Shown here one piece after another: positions 54,092-62,520 of a stretch of 64,000 nt of DNA. The notes below the pieces were generated by a model. It had not been told where the DNA came from. It worked only from the letters and a program-made list of their open reading frames with translations, and made no database searches. The stretch is from Oceanobacillus sp. HTM 045 (GTDB lineage: Bacteria > Pseudomonadota > Alphaproteobacteria > Rhodobacterales > Rhodobacteraceae). The stretch covers positions 310,001 to 374,000 of the forward strand of contig WNWL01000006.1 in NCBI GenBank assembly GCA_009733745.1, read 5' to 3'. The translations under genes were made by a program, and so were the position numbers. Position 1 is the first letter of the stretch. Each line of letters starts with the position of its first letter.

Positions 54092-56770
54092 TCAGTTCAC
54101 CTCGTAGACGAACTCGTTGTCCGCCACGTCGATCTTCGCCGAGCGGATCTCCTGCTGCGCCAGCGACCGGTTGAGAACTTCCAGCGAGATTGCCGGCAGG
54201 AGCGTGTTGGTGATGATGTTGTCGATCATGCGGCCGCCCGATGCCGGGTCGTTGCAGCGCCGGACGATCTCCTCCACCACGGCGTCGGTGTACTCGAAGC
54301 TGGCATTGTGCTCCGACTTGACCCGCTTGGTGATCCGATTGAGCTGCAGGGTAACAATCTTGCCCATGTCCTCGTCGGTCAGCGGGTAGTACGGGATCGT
54401 CACGATGCGGCCGAGCAGCGCCGCCGGGAACACCTTCAGGAGTTCCGGCTTCAGCGCCTCGGCCAGCTTGTCCGGCTCGGGCGCCAGCTCCGGATCCTTG
54501 TTCAGCTCCATGATCAGGTCGGTGCCGACATTCGAGGTCAGGATGATCAGGCAGTTCTTGAAGTTGATCAGCCGGCCCGTGCCGTCCTCCATCATGCCCT
54601 TGTCGAACACCTGGAAGAACAGCTCGTGCACGTCCGAGTGGGCCTTCTCCATCTCGTCGAGCAGGACCACCGAGTAGGGCTTGCGCCGCACCGCCTCCGT
54701 CAGCTTGCCGCCCTCGCCGTAGCCGACGTAACCCGGAGGCGCACCCTTGAGCGAGGAGACAGTGTGCGCCTCCTGGAACTCGCTCATGTTGATGGTGATC
54801 ATGTTCTGCTCGCCGCTGTAGATCGCTTCGGAGAGCGCGATCGCGGTCTCGGTCTTGCCGACGCCGGAGGGGCCGCAGAGCATGAACACGCCGATCGGCT
54901 TGTTCGGGTTGTCGAGCTTGGCGCGGTTGGTCTGCACCCGCATCGAGATCATCTCGAGGCCGTGGCGCTGGCCGATCACGCGCTCGTTCAGGATGTCCGA
55001 CAGGTTGAGGATCGTCTGCACCTCGTCCGCGACCATCCGGCCGGCAGGGATGCCGGTCCAGTCGGAGATCACGCTCGCGACCGACTGCTCGTCGACATGG
55101 GCGTAGATCATCCGCTTCTCGGGGTGGATCGCCTCGAGCTCGCCAACCTTCGCGGTCAGCGCCTCGCGGTCGATGCCCGCCGCCGCACCCTCGAGGGAGG
55201 CCGGCGTGCCATCCGGGTTCGGCTCGGGAGTCTCGCCCTCGCCCGCCTTCTTGTCGCCGCGCAGCGCGAGGATTTCCTCGACCAGCGACTGCTCCTTCTT
55301 CCACTCCGCGTCAAGCTCCTCGAGCTTGGCGTTGAGCGCCTCCAGCTCGGCGTCAATCTCGGCGATGCGCTCCTCGTCCGGCGCGCCGAGATCGGCCTGG
55401 CGGACCTTGGCCTCACGCTCGAAGGTGCGGCTCTCGATGGTCTTGCGCGTGTCCTCGATCGCCGCCGGGATCGCCGACTGGCTGATCGCGACGCGGGCGC
55501 AGGCCGTGTCGAGCAGCGAGACCGCCTTGTCTGGCAGCTGCCGCGCCGGGATGTAGCGTGCCGAGAGCGACGCGGCGGAAACGATGGCCTCGTCGGAGAT
55601 GCGCACCTTGTGGTGCTTCTCCATCACGCCGGCCATGCCGCGCAGCATGTAGCAGCACTTCTCGATCGACGGCTCGTCGACATTGATGACCTGGAAGCGC
55701 CGGGTCAGCGCCGGGTCCTTCTCGAAGTACTTCTGGTACTCCATCCAGGTCGTCGCGCCGATGGTGCGCAGCGTACCGCGCGCCAGCGCCGGCTTGAGCA
55801 GGTTGGCGGCATCGCCCGTGCCCGCCTGGCCGCCCGCGCCCATCAGCGTGTGCGCCTCGTCGATGAACATGATGATCGGGACGGGGCTGTTCTGCACCTC
55901 GTCGATCACCGAGCGCAGGCGCTGCTCGAACTCGCCCTTCATCGACGCGCCCGCCTGCAGCAGGCCGATGTCGAGCGACAGGAGCCGCTGCCCCTTGAGC
56001 GCCGGGGGCACCTCGTCGCGCGCGAGCTTCTGCGCGAAACCCTCGACCACGGCGGTCTTGCCGACGCCCGCCTCGCCGGTGAGGATCGGGTTGTTCTGGC
56101 GGCGGCGCATCAGGATGTCGACGATCTGGCGCTGCTCGTCATCGCGGCCGACGATCGGGTCCATCTCCTTGGCGCGCGCGGTCATGTCGACGCAGAAACG
56201 GTCGAGCGCGGTCGTGCCGGACGGGCCCTCGGCCGCCGCGGTGCCGCCCCCTGCCCCGCCGAGCGCGGAGCCGTCCATCGGACGCATCGACTCCTCGTCG
56301 GAGTTCATCCAGATCTCGCGGTACTGCGCCGCCAGCGCGTCGGCGTTGATCTTGCCGAACTCGTTCGAGAGGCTCTTGAGCGCCCGCTGCAGCTTCAGGT
56401 CCTTGACCATCGCCAGCAGGATGTGACCGGTGCGGATCTGCACCTCACCGAAGAACAGCGTGGCGTAGTGCCACCCGCGGTCGAGCGTGTCGACGATCTG
56501 CTCCGAGATCTGGGGCATCTCGGTGACGCCCTTGCGGAAGCCGTCGCCCACCGTCGCGATGTCGCGCAGCACCTTGCCCCGGTCGACATCGAAATGGTCG
56601 CAGGTCAGGGCGAGGTCCGACTTGTCCTTCTGCATGACGTGGAAGAACCAGTGGGCGAGCTCCACATTGGCGTTGCCCGCCCCCTTCGCCTGCCGAAGCG
56701 CCTGGATGAAACAATCGTACCCAAGCCGGTTCAGTTTGCCCGTAACCGTTTCTAAGCTGATATCCGCCAT
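54092..56770 (-). CDS. tssH: T6SS AAA+ ATPase TssH (ClpV)
   Basis: This 892-residue ATPase disassembles the contracted sheath. The N-domain (1-150) binds sheath peptide; the Gly/Ala linker is at about 165-185. NBD1 has Walker A GEAGVGKT (232-239) and Walker B IIMFIDEAH. The middle coiled coil spans about 435-545 with an acidic insert near 510-525. NBD2 has Walker A GPSGVGKT (633-640) and LLDEMEKAH. It matches the ClpV group, not ClpB, by context and N-domain. It lies 28 bp downstream of tssG. Confidence 0.96.
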   Translation of the reverse strand: MADISLETVTGKLNRLGYDCFIQALRQAKGAGNANVELAHWFFHVMQKDKSDLALTCDHFDVDRGKVLRDIATVGDGFRKGVTEMPQISEQIVDTLDRGWHYATLFFGEVQIRTGHILLAMVKDLKLQRALKSLSNEFGKINADALAAQYREIWMNSDEESMRPMDGSALGGAGGGTAAAEGPSGTTALDRFCVDMTARAKEMDPIVGRDDEQRQIVDILMRRRQNNPILTGEAGVGKTAVVEGFAQKLARDEVPPALKGQRLLSLDIGLLQAGASMKGEFEQRLRSVIDEVQNSPVPIIMFIDEAHTLMGAGGQAGTGDAANLLKPALARGTLRTIGATTWMEYQKYFEKDPALTRRFQVINVDEPSIEKCCYMLRGMAGVMEKHHKVRISDEAIVSAASLSARYIPARQLPDKAVSLLDTACARVAISQSAIPAAIEDTRKTIESRTFEREAKVRQADLGAPDEERIAEIDAELEALNAKLEELDAEWKKEQSLVEEILALRGDKKAGEGETPEPNPDGTPASLEGAAAGIDREALTAKVGELEAIHPEKRMIYAHVDEQSVASVISDWTGIPAGRMVADEVQTILNLSDILNERVIGQRHGLEMISMRVQTNRAKLDNPNKPIGVFMLCGPSGVGKTETAIALSEAIYSGEQNMITINMSEFQEAHTVSSLKGAPPGYVGYGEGGKLTEAVRRKPYSVVLLDEMEKAHSDVHELFFQVFDKGMMEDGTGRLINFKNCLIILTSNVGTDLIMELNKDPELAPEPDKLAEALKPELLKVFPAALLGRIVTIPYYPLTDEDMGKIVTLQLNRITKRVKSEHNASFEYTDAVVEEIVRRCNDPASGGRMIDNIITNTLLPAISLEVLNRSLAQQEIRSAKIDVADNEFVYEVN

Positions 56771-56798
56771 GGCGCACTCCCCTCGCGCTGAAAATCGA

Positions 56799-58229
56799 TC
56801 AAGCTACAGCGGCGCCGTGGATCGCCGCCGGTGAGAACCTTGTCCTCACGACACCTTCGTCTGCAACCTCATTCTGCGATCGCATCCAGGTCGTGAGCCC
56901 GACCCGGCCGAAAGAGCCGAGCTGGGTGGGTTTGACGCAACGCGTCGGCATGACGAGCTCGACATCCCAGTCGTACTCTTCGCCCAGCGCGTTGAACATC
57001 GTATCCAGAAGCAGTTTGCCCCAGTCGCCCCCCGGTAGAAAGCGTTCATACATTTCCAGGCTGGAAACATTCAGCCGGATCCGCACCTTGTGGTCGACGC
57101 TGATCACCCTTGCACCCAGCATGACACCCCCGCCGAGCGCCGCGTCGGGGTCGCCGAGCCGCGAGCAGTGCTCCGGCGCGAGTTCGAGGTAGGAGCCGAC
57201 GAATTCGTCCACCTCCGCGCCGAGACCGAACATCCCCTCCAGGAAAGATTGCAGCCGCGAGGCATTCATCTGCCGCGGCCCGAGCAGGCCGGCGAACTGG
57301 AGCTTGGTGATGTCGGGCAGCGTGTCGAGGTCGCGCCACGTCTCGCCGCCGATGCCCGCCGCCGAGCCGAGGAAATCGCCGAAACGGTCCTCGTCCTCCC
57401 GCACGAAATGCGATGCGGGCCGCGACTGGGCGTGGGCGCGGTAGAACAGCTTGATGAAACGGTCGTTGAAGATGTCGAGGAAGCGCGAGAAGCTGTCGTC
57501 GCGGCGGAGATACCAGTTGTAGGCCTCCTCCGTCGTCGTCATCGGCAGCGGCCCCATCGGGCCGAGCATCCCCATGAACCGGACAAGCACCTGCAACCGT
57601 CCGTTCACGACAGTGCCGACCTTCGCGATGTTGGCAGGGGCGAACCGCATGAAGGGTTCCTGCCCGATGTTCAGGATCTCGTCCCGGGTGGTCTGCGCCT
57701 CGCCGATCCGGGGCTTGTCGCCGTGCGACTGTTCGAGATGGCGCATCACGCCGTAGAAGTCGTAGCGCCACGGCTCAGCGGCCATTTCCTGCCGCCACTT
57801 GCCATGGAGGCCGGGCCGGTTCGTCCCGGCGATCGCGTCGATCATCTCCGGGATGGAAGCCAGTTCCTCCGGCGCGGGCTCATCGTCGGCCGTATCGTCG
57901 GGGGCGGTATCCTCGGCCTGCGCCTCGTCGTCGCCCCCAGCCGCGCCCCACGGATCGTCGCTGGCGCTCTCGGGGCTCTCGGCACATTCTTGTTCGCCGC
58001 CGGCCTCCGGCACATCGGCGGCGAACGGGTCCGCGGCCTCGCCCTCCGCCGGAGCAGGCTCCGCACCATCCTCCGTGCCGGTCTCCCCTTCCTCCTCGGG
58101 CGGAGAGGCCCACATGTCCGCGTCATCGGGCGCGGAACCGGGCTTGCCTGGTTGCGCCGCACCGCCCTCCGGAGAATCCGCAGCGTCCTCTGGCGCCCCG
58201 TCCTTCTCGTCTCGGGGGTCCTCGATCAC
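56799..58229 (-). CDS. tssG: T6SS baseplate subunit TssG with acidic N-terminal extension
   Basis: The conserved TssG part begins near residue 140 (LHGKWRQEMAAEPWRYDFYG...HLEQSHGDKPRIG) and includes MRFAPANIAKV, MGMLGPMGPLPMTTTE and the C-terminal PTQLGSFGRVGLTTWM. It is complete. Residues 1-135 are an Asp/Glu/Pro/Ala-rich, probably disordered extension not seen in typical TssG of 330-350 residues. It contains DMW (38-40), DPF (67-69) and DPW (92-94). The start is GTG 58229, overlapping the tssF stop as GTGA. Confidence 0.93.
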   Translation of the reverse strand: MIEDPRDEKDGAPEDAADSPEGGAAQPGKPGSAPDDADMWASPPEEEGETGTEDGAEPAPAEGEAADPFAADVPEAGGEQECAESPESASDDPWGAAGGDDEAQAEDTAPDDTADDEPAPEELASIPEMIDAIAGTNRPGLHGKWRQEMAAEPWRYDFYGVMRHLEQSHGDKPRIGEAQTTRDEILNIGQEPFMRFAPANIAKVGTVVNGRLQVLVRFMGMLGPMGPLPMTTTEEAYNWYLRRDDSFSRFLDIFNDRFIKLFYRAHAQSRPASHFVREDEDRFGDFLGSAAGIGGETWRDLDTLPDITKLQFAGLLGPRQMNASRLQSFLEGMFGLGAEVDEFVGSYLELAPEHCSRLGDPDAALGGGVMLGARVISVDHKVRIRLNVSSLEMYERFLPGGDWGKLLLDTMFNALGEEYDWDVELVMPTRCVKPTQLGSFGRVGLTTWMRSQNEVADEGVVRTRFSPAAIHGAAVA

Positions 58230-60196
58230 GCCACCGGCCTCCGGCCGAGGCGCGGCGGCCAGCGCATGATCTCGTTGCGCTCCGGCGTGCGGATCACGAC
58301 CTGGGTAAACTGGTTCAGCCCGACATACTCGGCGAAGAACCGGTCGAGCACCGCCCCGAGCAGGAAGACGCCCGATCCCTCGAACGCCCGATCCTCGATG
58401 GTCACGGTCACTTCAAGCCCACGCGCCACGGCCACGCCGGACAGCGCCCGCACCCGCCGCGCGATCGGCCGCGAATTGACCGAGCGCACGCCGCGGATAC
58501 GCCGGTCCACCACCGGGTCGGTGAGGTCGCCGAACAGCGAGAGAATGTCCTTCAGCGCCCGCGCACCGTCGCCCGCGCGCGACTGCAGCAGGCCGAGATG
58601 GTTGAGCCTCAGCATGTTGATCAGCCGCCAGGAGTTCTCTCCCGCGAAGGTCGTGCGCGTCTTGTCGCTGACCTGAGCGAGGATCGGCTCCCGCGGCGAG
58701 GTTGGCTTGGCCATCGCCCGGACCGGCAGCTTGTCGTCATCGAGGAAGTAGAAATCCGCGCCCGTCTCGCCCACCGGCAGGTGCTCGGGCAGGTGCCGGT
58801 TGGAGCAGTAGGCCCGGACGGACAACTCCTGCGCCCGCTCCGCGTCCTCCGACGTCGCGCCCGGCTCGATCAGGGTCAGGAACATGTCCGTTCCCATGTA
58901 GTCGGAATGCATCCCGTACTTGCGTTCCTCGATCGTGCGGCGGCGCTGGCCGCGGCGGATCGTGTAGAAGAGCGCGTTCTTGGAGGAAATCCGCTCCGCC
59001 GGCGACGAGTAGAGCGGATAGACCGGCACCTTGTCGGTCCCGCCGCCGTAGTGGGCGTAGACCTCCAGCGCCTGGTGCGGCTCGTAGTCGATATAGCGGG
59101 ACCGCTCGGGGACGATCTGGTACTCGTCCGTGTTCGGCGTCAGCCGGATCCGGTCGCAGGTCTTCTCGAAAAGGTTGGCGCAGGGCACGCAGTAGAGTGC
59201 GAACTCGTCCACGTCCACCGCGGTCGGCAGGCGCGGATTGATCTCGTCCGTCACGAGGATCAGGTCGAAGACCGGCGCCTCGACCCGCTCAAGGATCTTG
59301 CGCAGCCCCTTGAGGCGGAAGCCGAGGAACTTCTGCGGGAAGCAGAAATACTCGCGGATGAAGTCGAACCCGCGGAAGACCTGGTGATTTATCGGGAAGA
59401 GCGAGCGATCGTCCTCGAAGCCGGGCTGTTCCAGCAAGCCCTCGATCTCGATCGGGAAGGTCTCCAGCCGCCCGGTCGGCGCCTCGTAGCGCACCGCGGC
59501 CTGGACGATATGGCCGAAGACCTGCTCGTAGATCGCGACCGCGTTCGCCTCCGGCCCTACAAGCCACACGTCCAGCTGGTCGAGTTTCAGCGTCTTTGCC
59601 CAGGTTTCCGGCTTCTTGGCCGCTTCCTCGGACTTCGGCTCGTCCTCCCGGCGGCGCTTGGTCCGGTGGCGGAAGGTCATCTTCAGCCCGCCGAGCGCCT
59701 CCGAGACCGGCCGGATGCCCAGCGCCTCCAGCGGGCCGATCGCGTTGATGTACTCGGCCCCCTCGATCTCCACCTTGGAGACATGCAGCGGCGCGCGGGT
59801 CTGGTAGCGGCAGGCCACCTGTCGGTCGCGCTCGCGATAGGTCGCGTCCAGCACCGAGCCGGCCGGCATCGACAGCCCTTCCTTCAGCGCATCGTCGGAG
59901 AAGTCCGGGTCGATCTTGGCGAGGAAGAAGGACGGCGTCGGCGCCAGGAAGTTGGGGCAGAGCTGCTCGAGCAGGTTCGAGGTGAACTGCTCGAACTCGT
60001 ACTTCAGCTTGAGATGCACCCGCGTCGCGAGGAAGGCCGCGCCCTCCAGCAAGCCGCCGACCAGCGGGTCGGGATTGTCCCGCGCGAGCGAGCCGAGCCG
60101 TTCGGCGACGCCCGGGTATTCCTCGGAGAACTCCTGTGCGTGCTCGTAGAAGAGACCGAGCTCGCGGTTGTAGAGTTCCATGAATTCACGGTTCAT
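58226..60196 (-). CDS. tssF: T6SS baseplate subunit TssF
   Basis: This 656-residue baseplate wedge protein opens with FMELYNRELGLFYEHAQEFSEEYPGVAERLG, the TssF signature, and keeps the family length. A basic RHRTKRRREDEPKSEE insert (about 195-210) lies between the N-terminal and central parts. It starts 9 bp after the tssE stop and overlaps tssG by 4 bp. Confidence 0.96.
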   Translation of the reverse strand: MNREFMELYNRELGLFYEHAQEFSEEYPGVAERLGSLARDNPDPLVGGLLEGAAFLATRVHLKLKYEFEQFTSNLLEQLCPNFLAPTPSFFLAKIDPDFSDDALKEGLSMPAGSVLDATYRERDRQVACRYQTRAPLHVSKVEIEGAEYINAIGPLEALGIRPVSEALGGLKMTFRHRTKRRREDEPKSEEAAKKPETWAKTLKLDQLDVWLVGPEANAVAIYEQVFGHIVQAAVRYEAPTGRLETFPIEIEGLLEQPGFEDDRSLFPINHQVFRGFDFIREYFCFPQKFLGFRLKGLRKILERVEAPVFDLILVTDEINPRLPTAVDVDEFALYCVPCANLFEKTCDRIRLTPNTDEYQIVPERSRYIDYEPHQALEVYAHYGGGTDKVPVYPLYSSPAERISSKNALFYTIRRGQRRRTIEERKYGMHSDYMGTDMFLTLIEPGATSEDAERAQELSVRAYCSNRHLPEHLPVGETGADFYFLDDDKLPVRAMAKPTSPREPILAQVSDKTRTTFAGENSWRLINMLRLNHLGLLQSRAGDGARALKDILSLFGDLTDPVVDRRIRGVRSVNSRPIARRVRALSGVAVARGLEVTVTIEDRAFEGSGVFLLGAVLDRFFAEYVGLNQFTQVVIRTPERNEIMRWPPRLGRRPVA

Positions 60197-60205
60197 GGCG
60201 TAACC

Positions 60206-60763
60206 TCAGAGCCGCTGTACCTTGACTTCGCCGCTCTGCACCTCGACCTCCGTCACGAACTCGACCGATGTCGGCATCGGGTCCGCCCGCATGTCGGAAT
60301 GCACGACGAAGCGGATCGAAAGATCGTCCTCGTTCTCGGTGTCGCGCTCGATCTTGATGGTGCGCTCGATCAGTCGCGGCTCGTAGCGCATCAGCGTTTC
60401 GGTGATCTCCTGCCGGATCAGGTCGATCTTGCGCGACTCATCGATGGTGCGGTGAGCGATATCCGGCAGGCCGTAGTTCAGGATCGAGTTCTTCACCAGC
60501 TTCAGGTCGCCGATCAGCTCGGAGCTGTCAGATTCCATGTTGATGGTGTTGAGCAGGTTCGAGACGTCCTCCGCCAGCAGGTTGCGCAGCGCGGCGTCCG
60601 AAAGGGCCCGGCGGCGCGAACTCTTGGCCCGGCGCCCCGAGAGCACACGCTCCCCGCCTTCGCGGATGTCCTGCTGGTCCTTGGCGTCGCCAGCCCGCGC
60701 CGCGGCGCGGAACGCATACATCAATGGAGCGCGTAGACGCTCCGACTCTTTTACCTTGGCCAT
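60206..60763 (-). CDS. tssE: T6SS baseplate subunit TssE (gp25-like)
   Basis: This 185-residue gp25-like baseplate protein has the N-terminal basic segment RVLSGRRAKSSRRRALSD and the central LVKNSILNYGLPDIAHRTIDE. The late EITETLMRYEPRLIERTIKIE strand helps connect to the sheath. The N-terminal 50 residues are longer than in minimal TssE. ATG 60763 fixes MAKVKESERLRAP. It sits 10 bp after the tagJ stop. Confidence 0.92.
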   Translation of the reverse strand: MAKVKESERLRAPLMYAFRAAARAGDAKDQQDIREGGERVLSGRRAKSSRRRALSDAALRNLLAEDVSNLLNTINMESDSSELIGDLKLVKNSILNYGLPDIAHRTIDESRKIDLIRQEITETLMRYEPRLIERTIKIERDTENEDDLSIRFVVHSDMRADPMPTSVEFVTEVEVQSGEVKVQRL

Positions 60764-60773
60764 CCCGAGAGCC

Positions 60774-61571
60774 TCACGACCTGAACCGTGCCTCCCTGAT
60801 GTCGAGGATCGAGAAATCGTCCTCGGCGGACATGAGAACACGCTGCCCCATGCCCTCGAAGATGTCCTCGCCCTTCTCGATCCAGTCCGTCTGGCGCGCG
60901 AGCTTCAGTCCGGCGTCCCCGGAGTTCTCCGTCCCCATGTAGCGGGTCGGGATGAAGCCGTGCAGCTGCTTGCCGTCGCTCCAGACGAAGGTCGCCGGCA
61001 CCCAGACGAAATGGTTGAGCTGGCTCGGCTTCTCGACCCGGAACGAGCCCAGCGTCGAGAACGGGATCCAGACGTAGTCGCCCTCGGTCGGCAGGAACGC
61101 CTCGAGCATCGGGCCGAGGCGGGCGTCGCCGTCCATCAGCCAGTCGCCCTCGACATCGCCGATCGCGAAAGCGGTCGCGGGCGCATCGGCCAGCGCCTGC
61201 TCGCGCAGCTCCGCCGCGCCGGTGTGGTCGCCCGACTGGTGCATCCCGAACGCCTTGCCGAACGGCACCATCCAGTCCGCCGGCTCGCCGACAATGGTCG
61301 GCACCTCGCCAGTCGAGTAGACCTCGCGGCGGCGCTCCTCCATCCGCATCAGCATCTTGAACTGGATCCAGATCGGGTGCTGGTCCTGGCCCGCGGCCAT
61401 CAGCGCCTCGAGCTGCGCGCTCGCCCGGTCCCACTCGCCGTTGATGCAGAACATCTGGAACAGGACGGCCCGTGCCTCGACGTCTCCCGGCGCGGCCTTG
61501 ACCGCCGCCTTCGCCGCCGACATCGCAGCGTCCAGATCGCCTTCCTTCAGGATTTCCAATGGATCAGACAA
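60774..61571 (-). CDS. tagJ: T6SS accessory protein TagJ (ImpE)
   Basis: This 265-residue protein has N-terminal TPR-like helices (LEILKEGDLDAAMSAAKAAVK through MEERRREVYSTGEVP) and a C-terminal ImpE/SciE domain (DARLGPMLEAFLPTEGDYVWIPF). In Pseudomonas TagJ binds the ClpV-sheath system. The start is TTG 61571, with GGGGGAAAG about 6 nt upstream and no good ATG. It heads the tagJ-tssE-tssF-tssG-tssH run, separated from hcp by a terminator. Confidence 0.92.
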   Translation of the reverse strand: MSDPLEILKEGDLDAAMSAAKAAVKAAPGDVEARAVLFQMFCINGEWDRASAQLEALMAAGQDQHPIWIQFKMLMRMEERRREVYSTGEVPTIVGEPADWMVPFGKAFGMHQSGDHTGAAELREQALADAPATAFAIGDVEGDWLMDGDARLGPMLEAFLPTEGDYVWIPFSTLGSFRVEKPSQLNHFVWVPATFVWSDGKQLHGFIPTRYMGTENSGDAGLKLARQTDWIEKGEDIFEGMGQRVLMSAEDDFSILDIREARFRS

Positions 61572-61741
61572 ATTCTTTCCCCCAGATTATTTACCCGTCA
61601 AAGTGCCGGGAGTCGGCAGGCACATACGCTCCTACTCATCTTGCATACTAACGGCTCGGTCGGGAAGAGCGGGTTTCGCATCGCGCGAAATGGCGTCCCA
61701 TCTGTTCGCCCGCGGGGCTGGCCCGCGCCATCTCCGTCCGC
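61572..61741 (-). promoter_or_regulatory. Upstream region of tagJ
   Basis: These 170 bp between the hcp terminator and tagJ are A/T-richer near the gene (TTTGACGGGTAAATAATC on the minus strand). A promoter for the tagJ-tssEFGH unit is expected here because hcp is terminated separately. The -35/-10 pair is not clear. Confidence 0.35.
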
Positions 61742-61778
61742 CGGAAACGAAGAAACCGGGCAGCGAGGCCGCCCGGTT
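61742..61778 (-). terminator. Intrinsic terminator of hcp
   Basis: AACCGGGC (61754-61761) pairs with GCCCGGTT (61771-61778). On the minus strand it is followed by TCTTCGTTTCC. It lies about 50 bp past the hcp stop. Confidence 0.75.
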
Positions 61779-61829
61779 CCGGAATCGGAAGCGGCCGCGC
61801 AAGAATTGCGCGACCGGGATCCGTTGCGA

Positions 61830-62315
61830 TCAGTAGGCCTCGGCCTGCTGCGCGATGTCGTACTGCATCTCCGGCTTGGCGCCCTCGCCGCCTTCCTTCG
61901 TCTGCTCGATGTACTTGTACTTGAACGAGCCGAAGTTCAGCGAGCAGTTCTCGGTCAGACGATCCTCGCCGCCCGAGCCGCCCAGGGACACCGAGGTCAC
62001 GATGATGTCCTTGAACATGAAGATGATGTATTCCATCTGCTTGCCGCCGGCCTTGCGGCAGGTGACCTTGCCCTCGGTGATGTGCTTGCCGTTGGCGGCG
62101 TGCAGCATCAGAACCGGCGAGGCCTTGTCGATCCACTTGGTGACGCTGATGTCCTGGAAGGACGCACGGCCGGCGCCCGAGCCACCGCCCATGTGGGTGG
62201 TGCCGGAGTTCGAAACACCGAACGACCAGGCGAGAATGTCAATCTTGTTCTTGTGAGTCTTGTCCTGCGACTCGCCGTCGATGCCCTTGAGCTCGAGGAA
62301 CATGTCAACAGCCAT
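61830..62315 (-). CDS. hcp: T6SS tube protein Hcp
   Basis: This 161-residue protein stacks as hexameric rings to form the inner tube and is secreted. It begins MAVDMFLELKGIDGES and contains KIDILAWSFGVSNSGTTHMG, FQDISVTKWIDKASP and CRKAGGKQMEYIIFMFKD. All are family landmarks; length is normal. ATG 62315 has GGAGG 6 nt upstream. It has its own promoter region and terminator, so it is probably transcribed separately at high level. Confidence 0.95.
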   Translation of the reverse strand: MAVDMFLELKGIDGESQDKTHKNKIDILAWSFGVSNSGTTHMGGGSGAGRASFQDISVTKWIDKASPVLMLHAANGKHITEGKVTCRKAGGKQMEYIIFMFKDIIVTSVSLGGSGGEDRLTENCSLNFGSFKYKYIEQTKEGGEGAKPEMQYDIAQQAEAY

Positions 62316-62353
62316 AGAAGCCTCCATCGGATGCAAAAAATAACGATAGGGAG

Positions 62354-62417
62354 ATCATACTGATTCGCGGCTTCGATTTCTGTGACAAAAGCCACGAGGC
62401 AAAGTGGGAATTCTCAC
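62354..62417 (-). promoter_or_regulatory. Candidate hcp promoter and palindromic operator
   Basis: On the minus strand TATGAT at 62354-62359 is a good -10 element about 40 bp from the hcp ATG. Upstream, GTGGGAATTCTCAC (62404-62417) is a palindrome with a single mismatched pair, centred on GAATTC, and could bind a dimeric regulator. A matching -35 is not clear, and I do not find a sigma-54 GG-N10-GC pair. Confidence 0.4.
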
Positions 62418-62470
62418 ACCATATTGCACTGCACAATCGCATGCCCGAAACAGAACTGGCGCTCAACAAG

Positions 62471-62496
62471 AAAAAGGGCCCCGGAGGGCCCTTTTT
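62471..62496. terminator. Bidirectional intrinsic terminator between tssC and hcp
   Basis: AAAAAGGGCCC (62471-62481) pairs with GGGCCCTTTTT (62486-62496) around CGGA. T runs exist in both directions, so it can stop tssC transcripts on the minus strand. Confidence 0.9.
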
Positions 62497-62520
62497 GACT
62501 TGCGTTGTCGAAGTTGGAGA

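Noticed and set aside
62316-62470. Sigma-54 promoter for hcp
   Set aside because: No GG-N10-GC pair with the right flanks is found on the minus strand, despite several TGG and TTGC fragments.
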